Shown piece by piece: positions 24,815-33,176 of a stretch of 34,723 nucleotides of DNA. Source of the stretch: Palleronia caenipelagi (lineage in GTDB: Bacteria > Pseudomonadota > Alphaproteobacteria > Rhodobacterales > Rhodobacteraceae); the NCBI RefSeq assembly GCF_007004065.1, contig NZ_VFSV01000033.1:1-34723 (forward strand), read 5' to 3'. The notes under the pieces were generated by a model that saw only the letters and a list, made by a program, of their open reading frames with translations, was not told the DNA's origin and did no database searches. The translations under genes were made by a program, and so were the position numbers. The stretch's first letter is position 1. The number at the start of each line of letters is the position of its first letter.

Positions 24815-24892
24815 GGCATCTGATCTGCCGTGCGCTTGCCGATGGCCGCCGGTTTCGCCTTCTCTGCGTGATCGACAACTTCAGCCGGGGAG
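24815..24892 (+). pseudogene. IS3-family OrfB fragment fused in frame to an IS5 piece
   Basis: HLICRALADGRRFRLLCVID then NFSR is the segment around the first catalytic Asp of IS3 transposases (usual form ALADGRRFRVLCVIDDFSRE). After NFSRG the same reading frame continues as LALRQTQGFGRSLL, which is IS5. The fragment is about 25 residues long and lacks everything on both sides. Confidence 0.65.
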
Positions 24893-25619
24893 CCCTCGCG
24901 CTTCGACAAACGCAGGGCTTCGGTCGAAGTCTTTTGCGGCTCATGTGGGTTCACTTGCCCGTGCCGGATTTATCGACGCTCTGCCGCCGCGCCCCATCGT
25001 TGAAAATCGCGCCGGACCCGAGGCCGACGCGCGGCACAATCACTTTGATCGTCGATAGTACAGGCCTACGGACCCATAGTGGTCGCGATTGGATGGCGGA
25101 GAGGCATGGTCTGCCGAAACTCCGGAAAACATGGCGTAAACTGAATATCGGCCTCGACCCCGAAAGTAGCCACATCGTCACGTCCAGCCTGACCACCGAG
25201 CATGTCGGCGATCCCGGCGCGCTGCCTGAGCTGCTGGCTCAGGTGGCGGACTTTGTCTGCTGTTTCATCGGCGATGGCGCCTATGATGGCGCGCCGCCGG
25301 CCCGGGCGATCCGGGACGTTTTCGGTCCAGATGTCGAAGTGATCGTTCCTCCGCCGAGTAACGCCGTCCCTGGCGATTCCGACGTCCGCAATGCCCATAT
25401 CCAGATGATCGCCGACCACGGGCGCATTTCTTGGCAGAAGGCAAGGCGTTGGGTCAACGCTCCCGTGTCGAAGCCCAGATCGGCCGTTTCCAACAGGTGA
25501 TCGGGCCCGCGCTACGAGGCCGAAATATGGAGAGCCAAACGAACGAGACCGCGAACGCCGTCAAAGCCCTGAACCGCATAAGCGTCCTCGTTCTCGCGGC
25601 CTACCAGCGTGTCATCTGA
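24893..25619 (+). pseudogene. IS5-family transposase, 5' truncated and frameshifted
   Basis: The plus strand reads LRQTQGFGRSLLRLMWVHLP, VPDLSTLCRRA, LIVDSTGLRTHSGRDWMAER and HGLPKLRKTWRKLNIGLDPE, with the DGAYDGAPPARAIRD block. A frame change near 25430 leads to KALGQRSRVEAQIGRFQQVI and VKALNRISVLVLAAYQRVI, ending at 25619. This is the DDE domain of an IS5-group transposase missing its N-terminal third. It differs from the IS5 remnant on its left and from the copy at the window end. Confidence 0.8.
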
Positions 25620-25695
25620 TCAGGCAGGAAAAAGGCCGAATGCGCCCTGAGTTTGATCTATGCAACATGGTCCAAACAGCCTCGGGTGCGTCTGC

Positions 25696-25709
25696 AAGTT
25701 GGCAATCCC
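25696..25709. repeat. Border motif AAGTTGGCAATCCC
   Basis: Perfect 14-bp inverted partner of 23225-23238. The first 12 bases, AAGTTGGCAATC, recur in the same orientation at 30046-30057. The copies lie at the two edges of the IS block and at the two edges of the RND pump operon, which points to insertion or recombination ends. Confidence 0.5.
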
Positions 25710-25740
25710 AGCTGACCGTTTCGCCAAAGCTTGCTGCTTA

Positions 25741-28700
25741 TCAGGTTCGGAAGACCCGGTAGATTGCCGGGATGACCAGCACGGTCAGAAGGGTGGAGCT
25801 GAGCAGGCCAAACAGCAGCGACAGCGCAAGGCCCTGGAAAATCGGGTCCGTCAGGATCACCCCGGCCCCGATCATCGCCGCGACGGCGGTCAGAAGGATC
25901 GGCTTGAAGCGGATCGCACCGGCCTCGATCAGGGTCTCAACCTTGTCTTTTGCAGGGTCGGCGTGGCGGATGAAGTCCACCAGCAGGATCGAGTTGCGCA
26001 CGATGATCCCGGCCAGCGCGATAAACCCGATCATCGACGGCGCGGAGAAGGGCGCGTTGAAGAGCCAGTGTCCGAAGACAATCCCGAGGAAGGTGAGCGG
26101 AATCGGCGTCAGGATGACCAACGGCAGCCGGAAGGAGCCGAACTGCGCGACCACGAGGATGTAGATCCCCAGGAGTGCGACCGCAAAGGCCGCACCCATG
26201 TCGCGGAAGGTCACCCATGTGACCTCCCATTCGCCGTCCCAGAGAAGCGTAACGCCGGTTTCATCTTCGGGCTGGCCGTTCAGGCGGATCTCGGGCTTCG
26301 TGCCGTCTTCCCAGTCCATCTTGTCCAGCTGATCCGCAACCGCGAGCATCCCATAGAGCGGAGCTTCGAATTCTCCGGCCAATTCGGCCATGACCATTTC
26401 GGCATCCCGTCCGTTATGACGGAAGATCGGGGGGGAGGCCTGCTCCTCCTCGATCTGGATGACATCCCCCAGTTCCACGACGCCGCGCGCACCTGGCAGG
26501 GCGTTGGCCGGGATGGGCGTGGACAGGAAGCGCTCATCGACAACCCGATCGGATTTGTCGCGCGCAACGGTGATCGGGATCGGATAGCGGCCTTCGCCCC
26601 GATGGGAATAGCCGACCGTCATACCCGAATTGAGGATGGCGAGCGTGGTGAACACGTCCTGCTCCTGCACGCCGAAGAACTCCAGCTGGTCTGTCGAGAT
26701 CGTGGCCCGGAGGCGACGCGGCGGCACGCCAAAACTGTCGTCCACATCGACGACGAAGGGGACGGCCTCGAACGCCTGCCGGATCTTTGCAGCGGCTGCG
26801 CGGCGGCTCTCGCCATCAGGCCCGTAGACCTCGGCCAGCAGCGTCGCGATGACCGGCGGTCCGGGCGGGGGCTCGACCGTTTTCAGGCTGGTGCCCGGGG
26901 GGACGTCGATCTCCGACAGGCGCTGACGAATGTCGAGGGCGATCTCATGGCTCGTCCGGTCCCGGTGCTCCTTGTGATCAAGCGTGATCTGCACGTCTCC
27001 CATCTCCGGGCGTTCCCGGAGATAATAGTGCCGCACAAGCCCGTTGAAGTTGAACGGCGCCGCGTCCCCCGCATGGGTCTGGACGGACAGGACCTCGGGC
27101 AAGTCCAGCACTGTCCGCGCCACGTCCTGAGCCACGGCATCCGTCGCTTCGACAGAGGCGCCTTCGGGCAGGTCGATGACGACGGAAAGCTCGGACTTGT
27201 TGTCAAAGGGCAGGAGCTTGACCGTAACATCGCGCGTATAGAGCGCGCCCAGCGACCCGAAAGACAGCACCACCGCGACCAGAAGAAACAGAAGGCTGCC
27301 GGATTTCGTGCGCAGCAACGGACGCGCGACCGCCGTATAGAGGCGCCCCAGTGCGCCGCCATGATGACCAGCATTAGCAGTATCATGATCGTGGGTCGGC
27401 GCGCGGCCCGCGATCTTCAGCATCAGCCATGGGGTGATGATCACTGCCACAAAGAATGAGAAGATCATCGCCGCCGACGCATTGGCCGGGATGGGGCTCA
27501 TATAGGGGCCCATCAGTCCGGAGACAAAGAGCATCGGCAGCAGCGCGGCGACGACGGTCAGGGTCGCGACGATGGTCGGATTGCCGACTTCAGACACGGC
27601 GCGGATCGCCTTTTGGGAGCGGCTCGCGGGGTCCGGCATAGCCCAGTGCCGCGCGATGTTCTCGATCACCACGATTGCGTCGTCGACGAGGATCCCGATG
27701 GAGAAAATCAGCGCAAAGAGAGAAACCCTGTTTAGCGTGTAGCCCATGACCCACGCGGCAAAGAGCGTCAGCAGGATCGTGACCGGGATCACAACCGCCA
27801 CAACGATGGATTCCCGCCAGCCGATGGAAAAGAAGACCAGTGCGACGATGGACACCGTGGCAAGACCGAGATGGAACAGCAGCTCATTGGCCTTTTCATC
27901 CGCCGTCTCGCCGTAATCGCGGGTGATGTCGATCTGGATGCTCTCAGGGATCAGGTCGCCCTCAAGCCTATGGGCGCGATGTAGGATCTCTTCGGCCACG
28001 ATCACCGCATTGGCGCCCGCGCGTTTCGCAATGGCAAGGGTGACCGCCGGGGTTCGGACGATCTGCCTGTCCTCGCTCCGGGTCACATGCGAGACAATGC
28101 GGTCCGAGGTGTTCGGTACAAAACTCACATCGGCGACATCGCGAATATAGACGGGCCGGCTATCCCGTGTCGTCAGCAGGAGGTTTGCCACATCGGCAGG
28201 GGCTTGCAGGGTTTGCCCGGCTACCAGCGCGATTTGCTCTCCGGCATCGCGGACGAGACCGGTAGAGAACGCGCGGTTCGCCCCCTCGACCTTGCCCGCA
28301 AGTTGTTGCAGCGTGACCCCGTAAAGCGCGAGCCGCTGAGGGTCGGGGGCAATGCGGATCGCTTCGGGTGCCTCGCCGACCAGATAGGTCAGACCGACAT
28401 CGTTGATCTTGGCCAGTTCGACCTGCAATTCCCGGGCCACCCGCGTCAGGTCATTGGCTGTCACCCCGGCCTCAGGGGTTTTCGGCGACAAGGTCAGCGC
28501 GACGATGGCCACATCGTCGATCCCCCGGCTGACAATCAGTGGCTGGTCGATCCCCACCGGGATCCGGTCGAGATTGGCGCGGACCTTTTGGTGAACCCGC
28601 AGGATCGCCGTGTCCGCAGAGGTTCCCACCAGAAAGCGGGCAGTGACCATGGCGTAATCGTCAGACGTCTGGGAGTAGACATGCTCGACGCCGTCGAGGC

Positions 28701-28953
28701 CCTGAATGATGGATTCCATCGGCTCGGTCACGAGCTTGACGGCATCTTCGGCCCGGAGGCCCGGCGCCTGAATATGGATATCAACGAGCGGCACCGAGAT
28801 CTGCGGCTCCTCCTCGCGCGGGAGGCTGACCAACGCGACCAGCCCCACGGCAAGTGCGGCGAGGATCATCAGGGGGGTCAGAGCGGAATGAATAAACGCT
28901 TTGGTCAGGCTGCCCGCGATGCCGAGCGGCGTGTCTTCGGAGGGGTTACTCAT
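25741..28953 (-). CDS. RND-family efflux pump inner-membrane subunit
   Basis: A 1070-residue proton-driven efflux transporter of the AcrB/HAE superfamily that exports compounds through a membrane fusion protein and an outer-membrane channel. The ATG at 28953 overlaps the stop of the fusion-protein gene by eight bases; a start 28 codons further up lies inside that gene. The N-terminal helix (SALTPLMILAALAVGLVALV) is followed by a large periplasmic loop (about 40-330). GILVDDAIVVIENIARHW in TM4 holds the Asp-Asp proton-relay pair. A second half repeats the design, and TMs end with VLVIPAIYRVF. Both porter domains look intact. No outer-membrane factor gene is adjacent. Confidence 0.93.
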   Translation of the reverse strand: MSNPSEDTPLGIAGSLTKAFIHSALTPLMILAALAVGLVALVSLPREEEPQISVPLVDIHIQAPGLRAEDAVKLVTEPMESIIQGLDGVEHVYSQTSDDYAMVTARFLVGTSADTAILRVHQKVRANLDRIPVGIDQPLIVSRGIDDVAIVALTLSPKTPEAGVTANDLTRVARELQVELAKINDVGLTYLVGEAPEAIRIAPDPQRLALYGVTLQQLAGKVEGANRAFSTGLVRDAGEQIALVAGQTLQAPADVANLLLTTRDSRPVYIRDVADVSFVPNTSDRIVSHVTRSEDRQIVRTPAVTLAIAKRAGANAVIVAEEILHRAHRLEGDLIPESIQIDITRDYGETADEKANELLFHLGLATVSIVALVFFSIGWRESIVVAVVIPVTILLTLFAAWVMGYTLNRVSLFALIFSIGILVDDAIVVIENIARHWAMPDPASRSQKAIRAVSEVGNPTIVATLTVVAALLPMLFVSGLMGPYMSPIPANASAAMIFSFFVAVIITPWLMLKIAGRAPTHDHDTANAGHHGGALGRLYTAVARPLLRTKSGSLLFLLVAVVLSFGSLGALYTRDVTVKLLPFDNKSELSVVIDLPEGASVEATDAVAQDVARTVLDLPEVLSVQTHAGDAAPFNFNGLVRHYYLRERPEMGDVQITLDHKEHRDRTSHEIALDIRQRLSEIDVPPGTSLKTVEPPPGPPVIATLLAEVYGPDGESRRAAAAKIRQAFEAVPFVVDVDDSFGVPPRRLRATISTDQLEFFGVQEQDVFTTLAILNSGMTVGYSHRGEGRYPIPITVARDKSDRVVDERFLSTPIPANALPGARGVVELGDVIQIEEEQASPPIFRHNGRDAEMVMAELAGEFEAPLYGMLAVADQLDKMDWEDGTKPEIRLNGQPEDETGVTLLWDGEWEVTWVTFRDMGAAFAVALLGIYILVVAQFGSFRLPLVILTPIPLTFLGIVFGHWLFNAPFSAPSMIGFIALAGIIVRNSILLVDFIRHADPAKDKVETLIEAGAIRFKPILLTAVAAMIGAGVILTDPIFQGLALSLLFGLLSSTLLTVLVIPAIYRVFRT

Positions 28954-29929
28954 CACCAGCCCCCAGCGTCTCACCGCCGCTGAGGCCGGACAGGATTTCG
29001 ACCATAGCGACCCCGTCCATGTCATGGGTCGCGCCAATCACGACGGTGCGCGGCAGAGGCTCTCCATCGGCCCCGACCACAGTCACGAAATCGAGCCCCA
29101 TTCGGGACATAACCAGATCCGCTGGCACGACGACAGCCTCGGATGTAGCCACCGGCAGCCGCACCAGCACCCGCGCATCAATAAAGTCGGTCTGGAGATC
29201 CGCGACCTCCACATCCGCAACCACGCGACCGTTCTCGATCTGGGGGTAGATCCGCGCCAGCCGCCCCTCCTGCGCGCCGTTGGGAGCTTCGATGCGGATC
29301 ATGTCGCCTTCGGTCAGGCTCATGGCGTGGCGCTCAGGCACAGCAAGGCGCAGGAAAACACCACCGCCCCCGATCTCGGCAATCGCTTCGCCTGGCAGAA
29401 CGACCGAACCAGCGGTGACCGGCACGGAGAGCACAGTGCCGTCAATCGGGGCCATCACGGTTCCCTCGGCCTCCCGCTGCACGAGGACGGTGCGCTCTGC
29501 TTCGGCCGTGCCAATCTGTCCCTTCACCACGTCCACGTTCGTGCGCAAGGCGTCAAGCCGCTGCGCTGTGGTCACCCCACGTTGCAATAGATTCTCCCCC
29601 CGAGCCAGTTCGGCTTCGGCATTTGCAAGTTGGGCGCGTAACGACGCGAGCGAGGCGTCAATGGCGTTCAGCTGGAGCGCAATTTTCTCATCAACGACCC
29701 GTGCGATCTGTTGCCCGGCCGTAACTTGCGATCCCTCAAAGACCTGAATTTCGATCAGCGTCCCCCCCAGACGCGACCGCGCCGGAACCCGGTCCCGCGC
29801 TACGATCCGACCAAAAACGGCCTTCCAGTCCGTGATCTCCACCTGCCGCGCGGTCGCCGCATCGTCGGCTGCAGCCGAGAGGACAGGTAGAAATGCGAGG
29901 AGCGTTACAATGGTCAGAAATTTTTTCAT
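28946..29929 (-). CDS. RND efflux membrane fusion (periplasmic adaptor) protein
   Basis: A 327-residue HlyD/AcrA-family adaptor linking the RND pump to an outer-membrane channel. A Sec signal (MKKFLTIVTLLAFLPVLSAA) is followed by a lipoyl-type half motif (VPARSRLGGTLIEIQVFEGS). A short coiled-coil hairpin comes next (about 85-150: ASLRAQLANAEAELARGENL through GQIGTAEAERTVL). The second lipoyl half is GTVMAPIDGTVLSVPVTAGS, and beta-barrel segments follow. There is no lipobox Cys. The short hairpin suits small adaptors of heavy-metal or HAE-like pumps. It is the first gene of the pair, with a GGAG site nine bases before the ATG. Confidence 0.92.
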   Translation of the reverse strand: MKKFLTIVTLLAFLPVLSAAADDAATARQVEITDWKAVFGRIVARDRVPARSRLGGTLIEIQVFEGSQVTAGQQIARVVDEKIALQLNAIDASLASLRAQLANAEAELARGENLLQRGVTTAQRLDALRTNVDVVKGQIGTAEAERTVLVQREAEGTVMAPIDGTVLSVPVTAGSVVLPGEAIAEIGGGGVFLRLAVPERHAMSLTEGDMIRIEAPNGAQEGRLARIYPQIENGRVVADVEVADLQTDFIDARVLVRLPVATSEAVVVPADLVMSRMGLDFVTVVGADGEPLPRTVVIGATHDMDGVAMVEILSGLSGGETLGAGDE

Positions 29930-29974
29930 ATGAGGTAGCTCCGGGCCATCGACACAGACGCATTCTTATATTCA

Positions 29975-30007
29975 TATATATTGGAAGTAAATTGATCATT
30001 TATATTA
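29975..30007 (-). promoter_or_regulatory. AT-rich control region of the RND operon with a dyad
   Basis: Upstream of the fusion-protein gene the sequence turns strongly AT-rich. TAAAT (29988-29992), TGATC, ATTTA (29998-30002) is a palindromic site of the kind bound by TetR or MarR repressors. Minus-strand TTGATA (30007-30012 complement) and TATATA-like stretches could serve as promoter hexamers, but spacing is not decisive. No regulator gene remains next to it. Confidence 0.4.
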
Positions 30008-30045
30008 TCAACGGCGGAGAAAATCCGGCCGGAGTGGTGGAGCGA

Positions 30046-30201
30046 AAGTTGGCAATCTGGGTCCGCGCCTTGGAGCCTGTCAATGAGCGTTCACAACTGA
30101 CCGGGTTTCAGCGTTTAAATTTGACCCAAGTTTTGTAGCAAAGCCCTCAGGCAGGCCGTCCTCATATAGCGGGTCCGTCGGGGGCTTTGCTTGCGGGACG
30201 T
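30046..30201. other. Border motif copy and left end of the IS21 element
   Basis: AAGTTGGCAATC (30046-30057) repeats the motif found at 25696. From about 30080 (TGAGCGTTCACAACTGACCG) the sequence probably belongs to the IS21 terminal region beyond the istB stop at 30202. The exact element end was not verified because the other end is decayed. Confidence 0.4.
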
Positions 30202-30971
30202 CTACTTCTTTGTGCGGTGTTTGCTCTGGGCGAACCGGGAGGAGGTATTGCCGGTTTGGAAGATCGCGCAGTGATGCGTGATGTGATCCAGGAGGGCGGT
30301 TATCATCTTGGCATCGCCGAGGACTGAGCCCCATTCCCCGAACTCCAGATTGGTGGTGATGATGACACTGGTCTGCTCAGAGAGCTTGCTGATCAGATGG
30401 AAGAGCAGCGCGCCGCCGGACTTGAGGAACGGGATGTAGCCCGGTTCGTCGATAATGACGCAGTCCAGTGCCGAGAGGTGCCGGATGATATTCCCGGCAT
30501 TGCCCTTGGCCTGTTCTTTAATCAGATCAACGGCATTGAAGAACCGCGCCTGCTTGCCATTGTTGATCCAGGTGGTGCCCAAAGCGATGGCGATATGGGG
30601 TGAAGGGCGCCCTGTCTTTACCCGTGCCGGCTCCGCCCATCAGGATGAGATTGTGCGCTTCTTCTGTGAACTGGCCTGTGCAGAACGGTTCGATCTGGGT
30701 CTGGGTGACGGTGGCCGCGCCATAATCGAGGGTGGCGAAGTCCTTGTGATGGGGGGTGAGACATTTGTCGGCATTGGTTCGAGACCAATGCCGAACGCGA
30801 TCCTCATTTGCTGGTGGATGGAGCGCACCCGCCGCTCTACGGTCCCGGCGTCGATCAGTTGCTTTATCGCTGTGATCAGACGCAGGTCTTGCGCGCGGAC
30901 AGCAAATCATGGGCACAAGCTGCCATTCCATGCGACCTCAGGGCTGTCAGTTGGTCGATGAGAGCGTTCAT
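30202..30971 (-). pseudogene. istB: IS21-family helper ATPase IstB, frameshifted
   Basis: Minus-strand pieces of IstB, the AAA+ helper of IS21 transposition. Start ATG at 30971: MNALIDQLTALRSHGMAACA then HDLLSARK. Frame changes follow: IHQQMRIAF, then DYGAATVTQTQIEPFCTGQF and the Walker A region [12 protein letters not shown]. The open C-terminal part (30202-30582) shows [20 protein letters not shown], the Walker B region [34 protein letters not shown] and the final [13 protein letters not shown]. At least three frameshifts. Its partner istA lies on the far side of an IS110 insertion. Confidence 0.85.
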
Positions 30972-31019
30972 GCGGCCTTACCCTTTTTCATGGCGTTATC
31001 GACAGTGCCAAGTTGTTGG

Positions 31020-31195
31020 TACGCAGGTGGCGAGGGCATGGTTGTCATGCTGGCTGTCCTTGATGGCTCAGGTCGCTGTGCCACCCTCGCCACCGCCCCT
31101 GAATGACCGCTGATTACGCGATGCCCTCGATGGCTTTGTAAGGCGATGCAGGCGCGATGGGGTGTGCGCGGAACACTCAACGGAGAGGTAGGGAG
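31020..31195 (+). ncRNA. Candidate IS110 bridge-RNA region upstream of the recombinase
   Basis: The non-coding left end of the IS110 element, about 175 bp, directly before the recombinase start. GGTGGCGAGGG (31026-31036) is a perfect 11-bp inverted partner of CCCTCGCCACC (31084-31094). Past a two-base bulge, TGG/CCA adds three pairs, leaving a loop of about 40 nt that can fold further. IS110 elements of the IS621 type encode a structured bridge RNA at this place that pairs with target and donor DNA. Position and structure fit; loops complementary to target and donor sequences were not established. Confidence 0.4.
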
Positions 31196-32411
31196 ATGGC
31201 GATATGGATCGGAATTGACGCGGCCAAAGTTGTACATTGGGCGGTTGGGATTGACGATGGGGGCCGGGTTGTTCTCGACCGCGCGGTCGAGAACAACCCG
31301 GTGGCGATTGACCACTTTATTGTCGAACTACGGAACGTGAACGGCGATGTCGTGATCGGGATCGACGTGGTCGGCTCCTTTGCGCGCCTCATCGAGGCCA
31401 GCCTGCTGGCGGAAGGCTTTGTCCTGGTGCACACCCCGGGGATCGCGGTGAACCGCGCGGGCCAAGGCTTTGCTGGAGGCGAGCGCAAATCCGATCCCCG
31501 CGACGCCGCTCGCCATTGTCCTCGGACCAATGGCGGACAATATCTCGCCATCGCCGAGCTGGTGCGCACGCGCGATCTGCGCCCGGTTCTGGCCGATGAC
31601 GACACGCGCGTGGCGCTGCGCCTCAAGGTGGGCCGCAGGCGAGACCTGATGCAGGACCAGGTGCGCCGCATCGCCCGTATTCGCGGGCTTTTGTGCGGCA
31701 TTCATCCCGGCCTTGAACAGGCATTTGACCTTTGTTGCAAAGGGCCGTTGGCGCTGCTCACCCGGCATGTGACCCCGTCCGACATCCGACGCGCAGGACG
31801 GGCGCGGATCGTGGCTCACCTGAAGAAGACCCCGCACCTGCACGGCTGCGAGACCATCGCCAGGCGCGCATTTGACTGTGCCAAGGCGCAACGCATCACC
31901 GTCCTTGGCGAAGCGGCCACCGCCGATCTGATCCGTGAGCTGGCAGCCGAAGCCTTGGAGGCCAGACAAAAGATCGCCCGCATCGAGAAGGACCACCTCT
32001 GACATCCTCAGCCACCACCCTGACTGCGCCCTCATCCGTTCGTTGCCGGGGATGGGGGTGGTGCTGACTGCCGAGTTCCAGGCCGCAATCGGCAACATCG
32101 CGCGCTTTGCCTCGGCGGATGCACTCGCGGCGGCGGCGGGCCTCGCTCCGGTTCAGCGCCAATCCGGTAAACGGGCGGGCTGGCGGCGCGCCTACGGCGG
32201 CGACAAGGCGCTCAAGCGGGTCTTCTGCCAAAGCGCGTTCTGTGCCGTGACCCAGAAAGACCCGCTCTCTAAAGCCTTCTACGACAGAAAGCGAAAAGAG
32301 GGAAAACACCACACCCAGGCCCTCATCGCCCTCGCCAGACGACGCGTTACGGTTCTGTGGACCATGATGCAAAGGCGCCAAACTTTCGATCCAAAGCGAA
32401 ATGCTGCTTGA
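31196..32411 (+). pseudogene. IS110-family recombinase, single frameshift
   Basis: DEDD-type recombinase of about 405 residues once the frame change near 32000 is bridged. The N-terminal RuvC-like domain includes MAIWIGIDAAKVVHWAVGID (first Asp), VIGIDVVGSFARLIEA and ERKSDPRDA with the later Asps. After IARIEKDH a one-base shift changes to SDILSHHPDCALIRSLPGMG, the start of the C-terminal Ser domain, with FASADALAAAAGLAPVQRQS then GKRAGWRRAY. GGGAG precedes the ATG. About 12 extra residues (ARHCPRTNGGQYLA region) follow DPRDA, encoded by a palindromic insert. The element sits between istA and istB, so it jumped into the IS21 copy. Confidence 0.85.
31511..31535. repeat. Palindromic insert inside the IS110 recombinase gene
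   Basis: CGCCATTGTCC (31511-31521) and GGACCAATGGCG (31524-31535) form a nearly perfect hairpin with one bulged base. CTCGCCAT occurs on both sides (31509-31516 and 31544-31551), like a short target duplication. Relatives usually read DPRDARTIAELV without this stretch, so I infer an in-frame insertion of about 36 bp. Confidence 0.5.
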
Positions 32412-32419
32412 CTTGTCCA

Positions 32420-33110
32420 TTACGCAGCAGCCTCCCCAGCCGAGCACAGCATCTCATAGCGTTTGCAATCGGCCTTGGGTCGCAAGGTTAGCTGCGGATA
32501 GGCGCAGGCACAGCTCGAGCGGCATGATGACCGGCTCCACCAACTGGTTGATCAGGTTGATGATGGCGGGCAGGCACAGGGTGTTTTGATCCACCGTCAG
32601 TTCGCAAGCCGTCCCGACCACATCGATCCCGTGATCCCGGGCCAGCAAAAGCAGATAGACGCACTCCCGATCCCCGCCCGTGCCAGCCATGTAGTGTTCT
32701 CTGATCCGATGCATGGCCTCGGGCAGTTGCCAGTCCATAAAAGGCGCGCCGTCACGCAGGGCGCCGGGCTCTCGATCCAGCCGGGGAACAGAGTACCATG
32801 GTTCAAAATAGCTGACATGGCGGGTGAAGCGGCGCTTGTGTTGGGCAATGACATCCTGACCGGAGCCCAGCACGATCCGACCTGCGCAGGCGCGCAGGGA
32901 GACGTGCTGCCCGGCGAACCGGGAAGGCACACTGTAGCGATTGCTGGCAGTTTGAGACCCGGGCAGGTGGAGCGGACACGAACTCTCTTCTCCATGTAGC
33001 CATCAAATGCCCGGCCCAGTGGGCGCAGCTCGGACCGTTCGTCTTCAAACATCTCCGCAATGGTGCGATCCCGCTGCTCGGGATGGGGCCCGTTTGCCAG
33101 CTCTTAACAG
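32420..33110 (-). pseudogene. istA: IS21-family transposase IstA, C-terminal remnant
   Basis: Minus-strand C-terminal half of IstA: HPEQRDRTIAEMFEDERSEL, RPLGRAFDGYMEKRVRVRST. A frameshift near 32950 leads to VPSRFAGQHVSLRACAGRIV then LGSGQDVIAQHKRRFTRHVS, YFEPWYSVPRLDREPGALRD, HGIDVVGTACELTVDQNTLC and LPAIINLINQLVEPVI. A second frameshift near 32510 leads to AYPQLTLRPKADCKRYEMLC and SAGEAAA, ending in TAA at 32420. The DDE catalytic half upstream is absent. The IS110 stop lies nine bases past this end, fixing one insertion boundary. Confidence 0.85.
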
Positions 33111-33176
33111 CGCAAGCGCCGCCAGTCTCAAAATAGAAATCTCAGTTCTAAGGGTAACTACACAATGTACAGCTGT

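Noticed and set aside
25660-27459. A 599-codon plus-strand open frame opposite the RND pump
   Set aside because: Antisense to a fully conserved transporter; composition is charge-rich and repetitive, as is usual for shadow frames.
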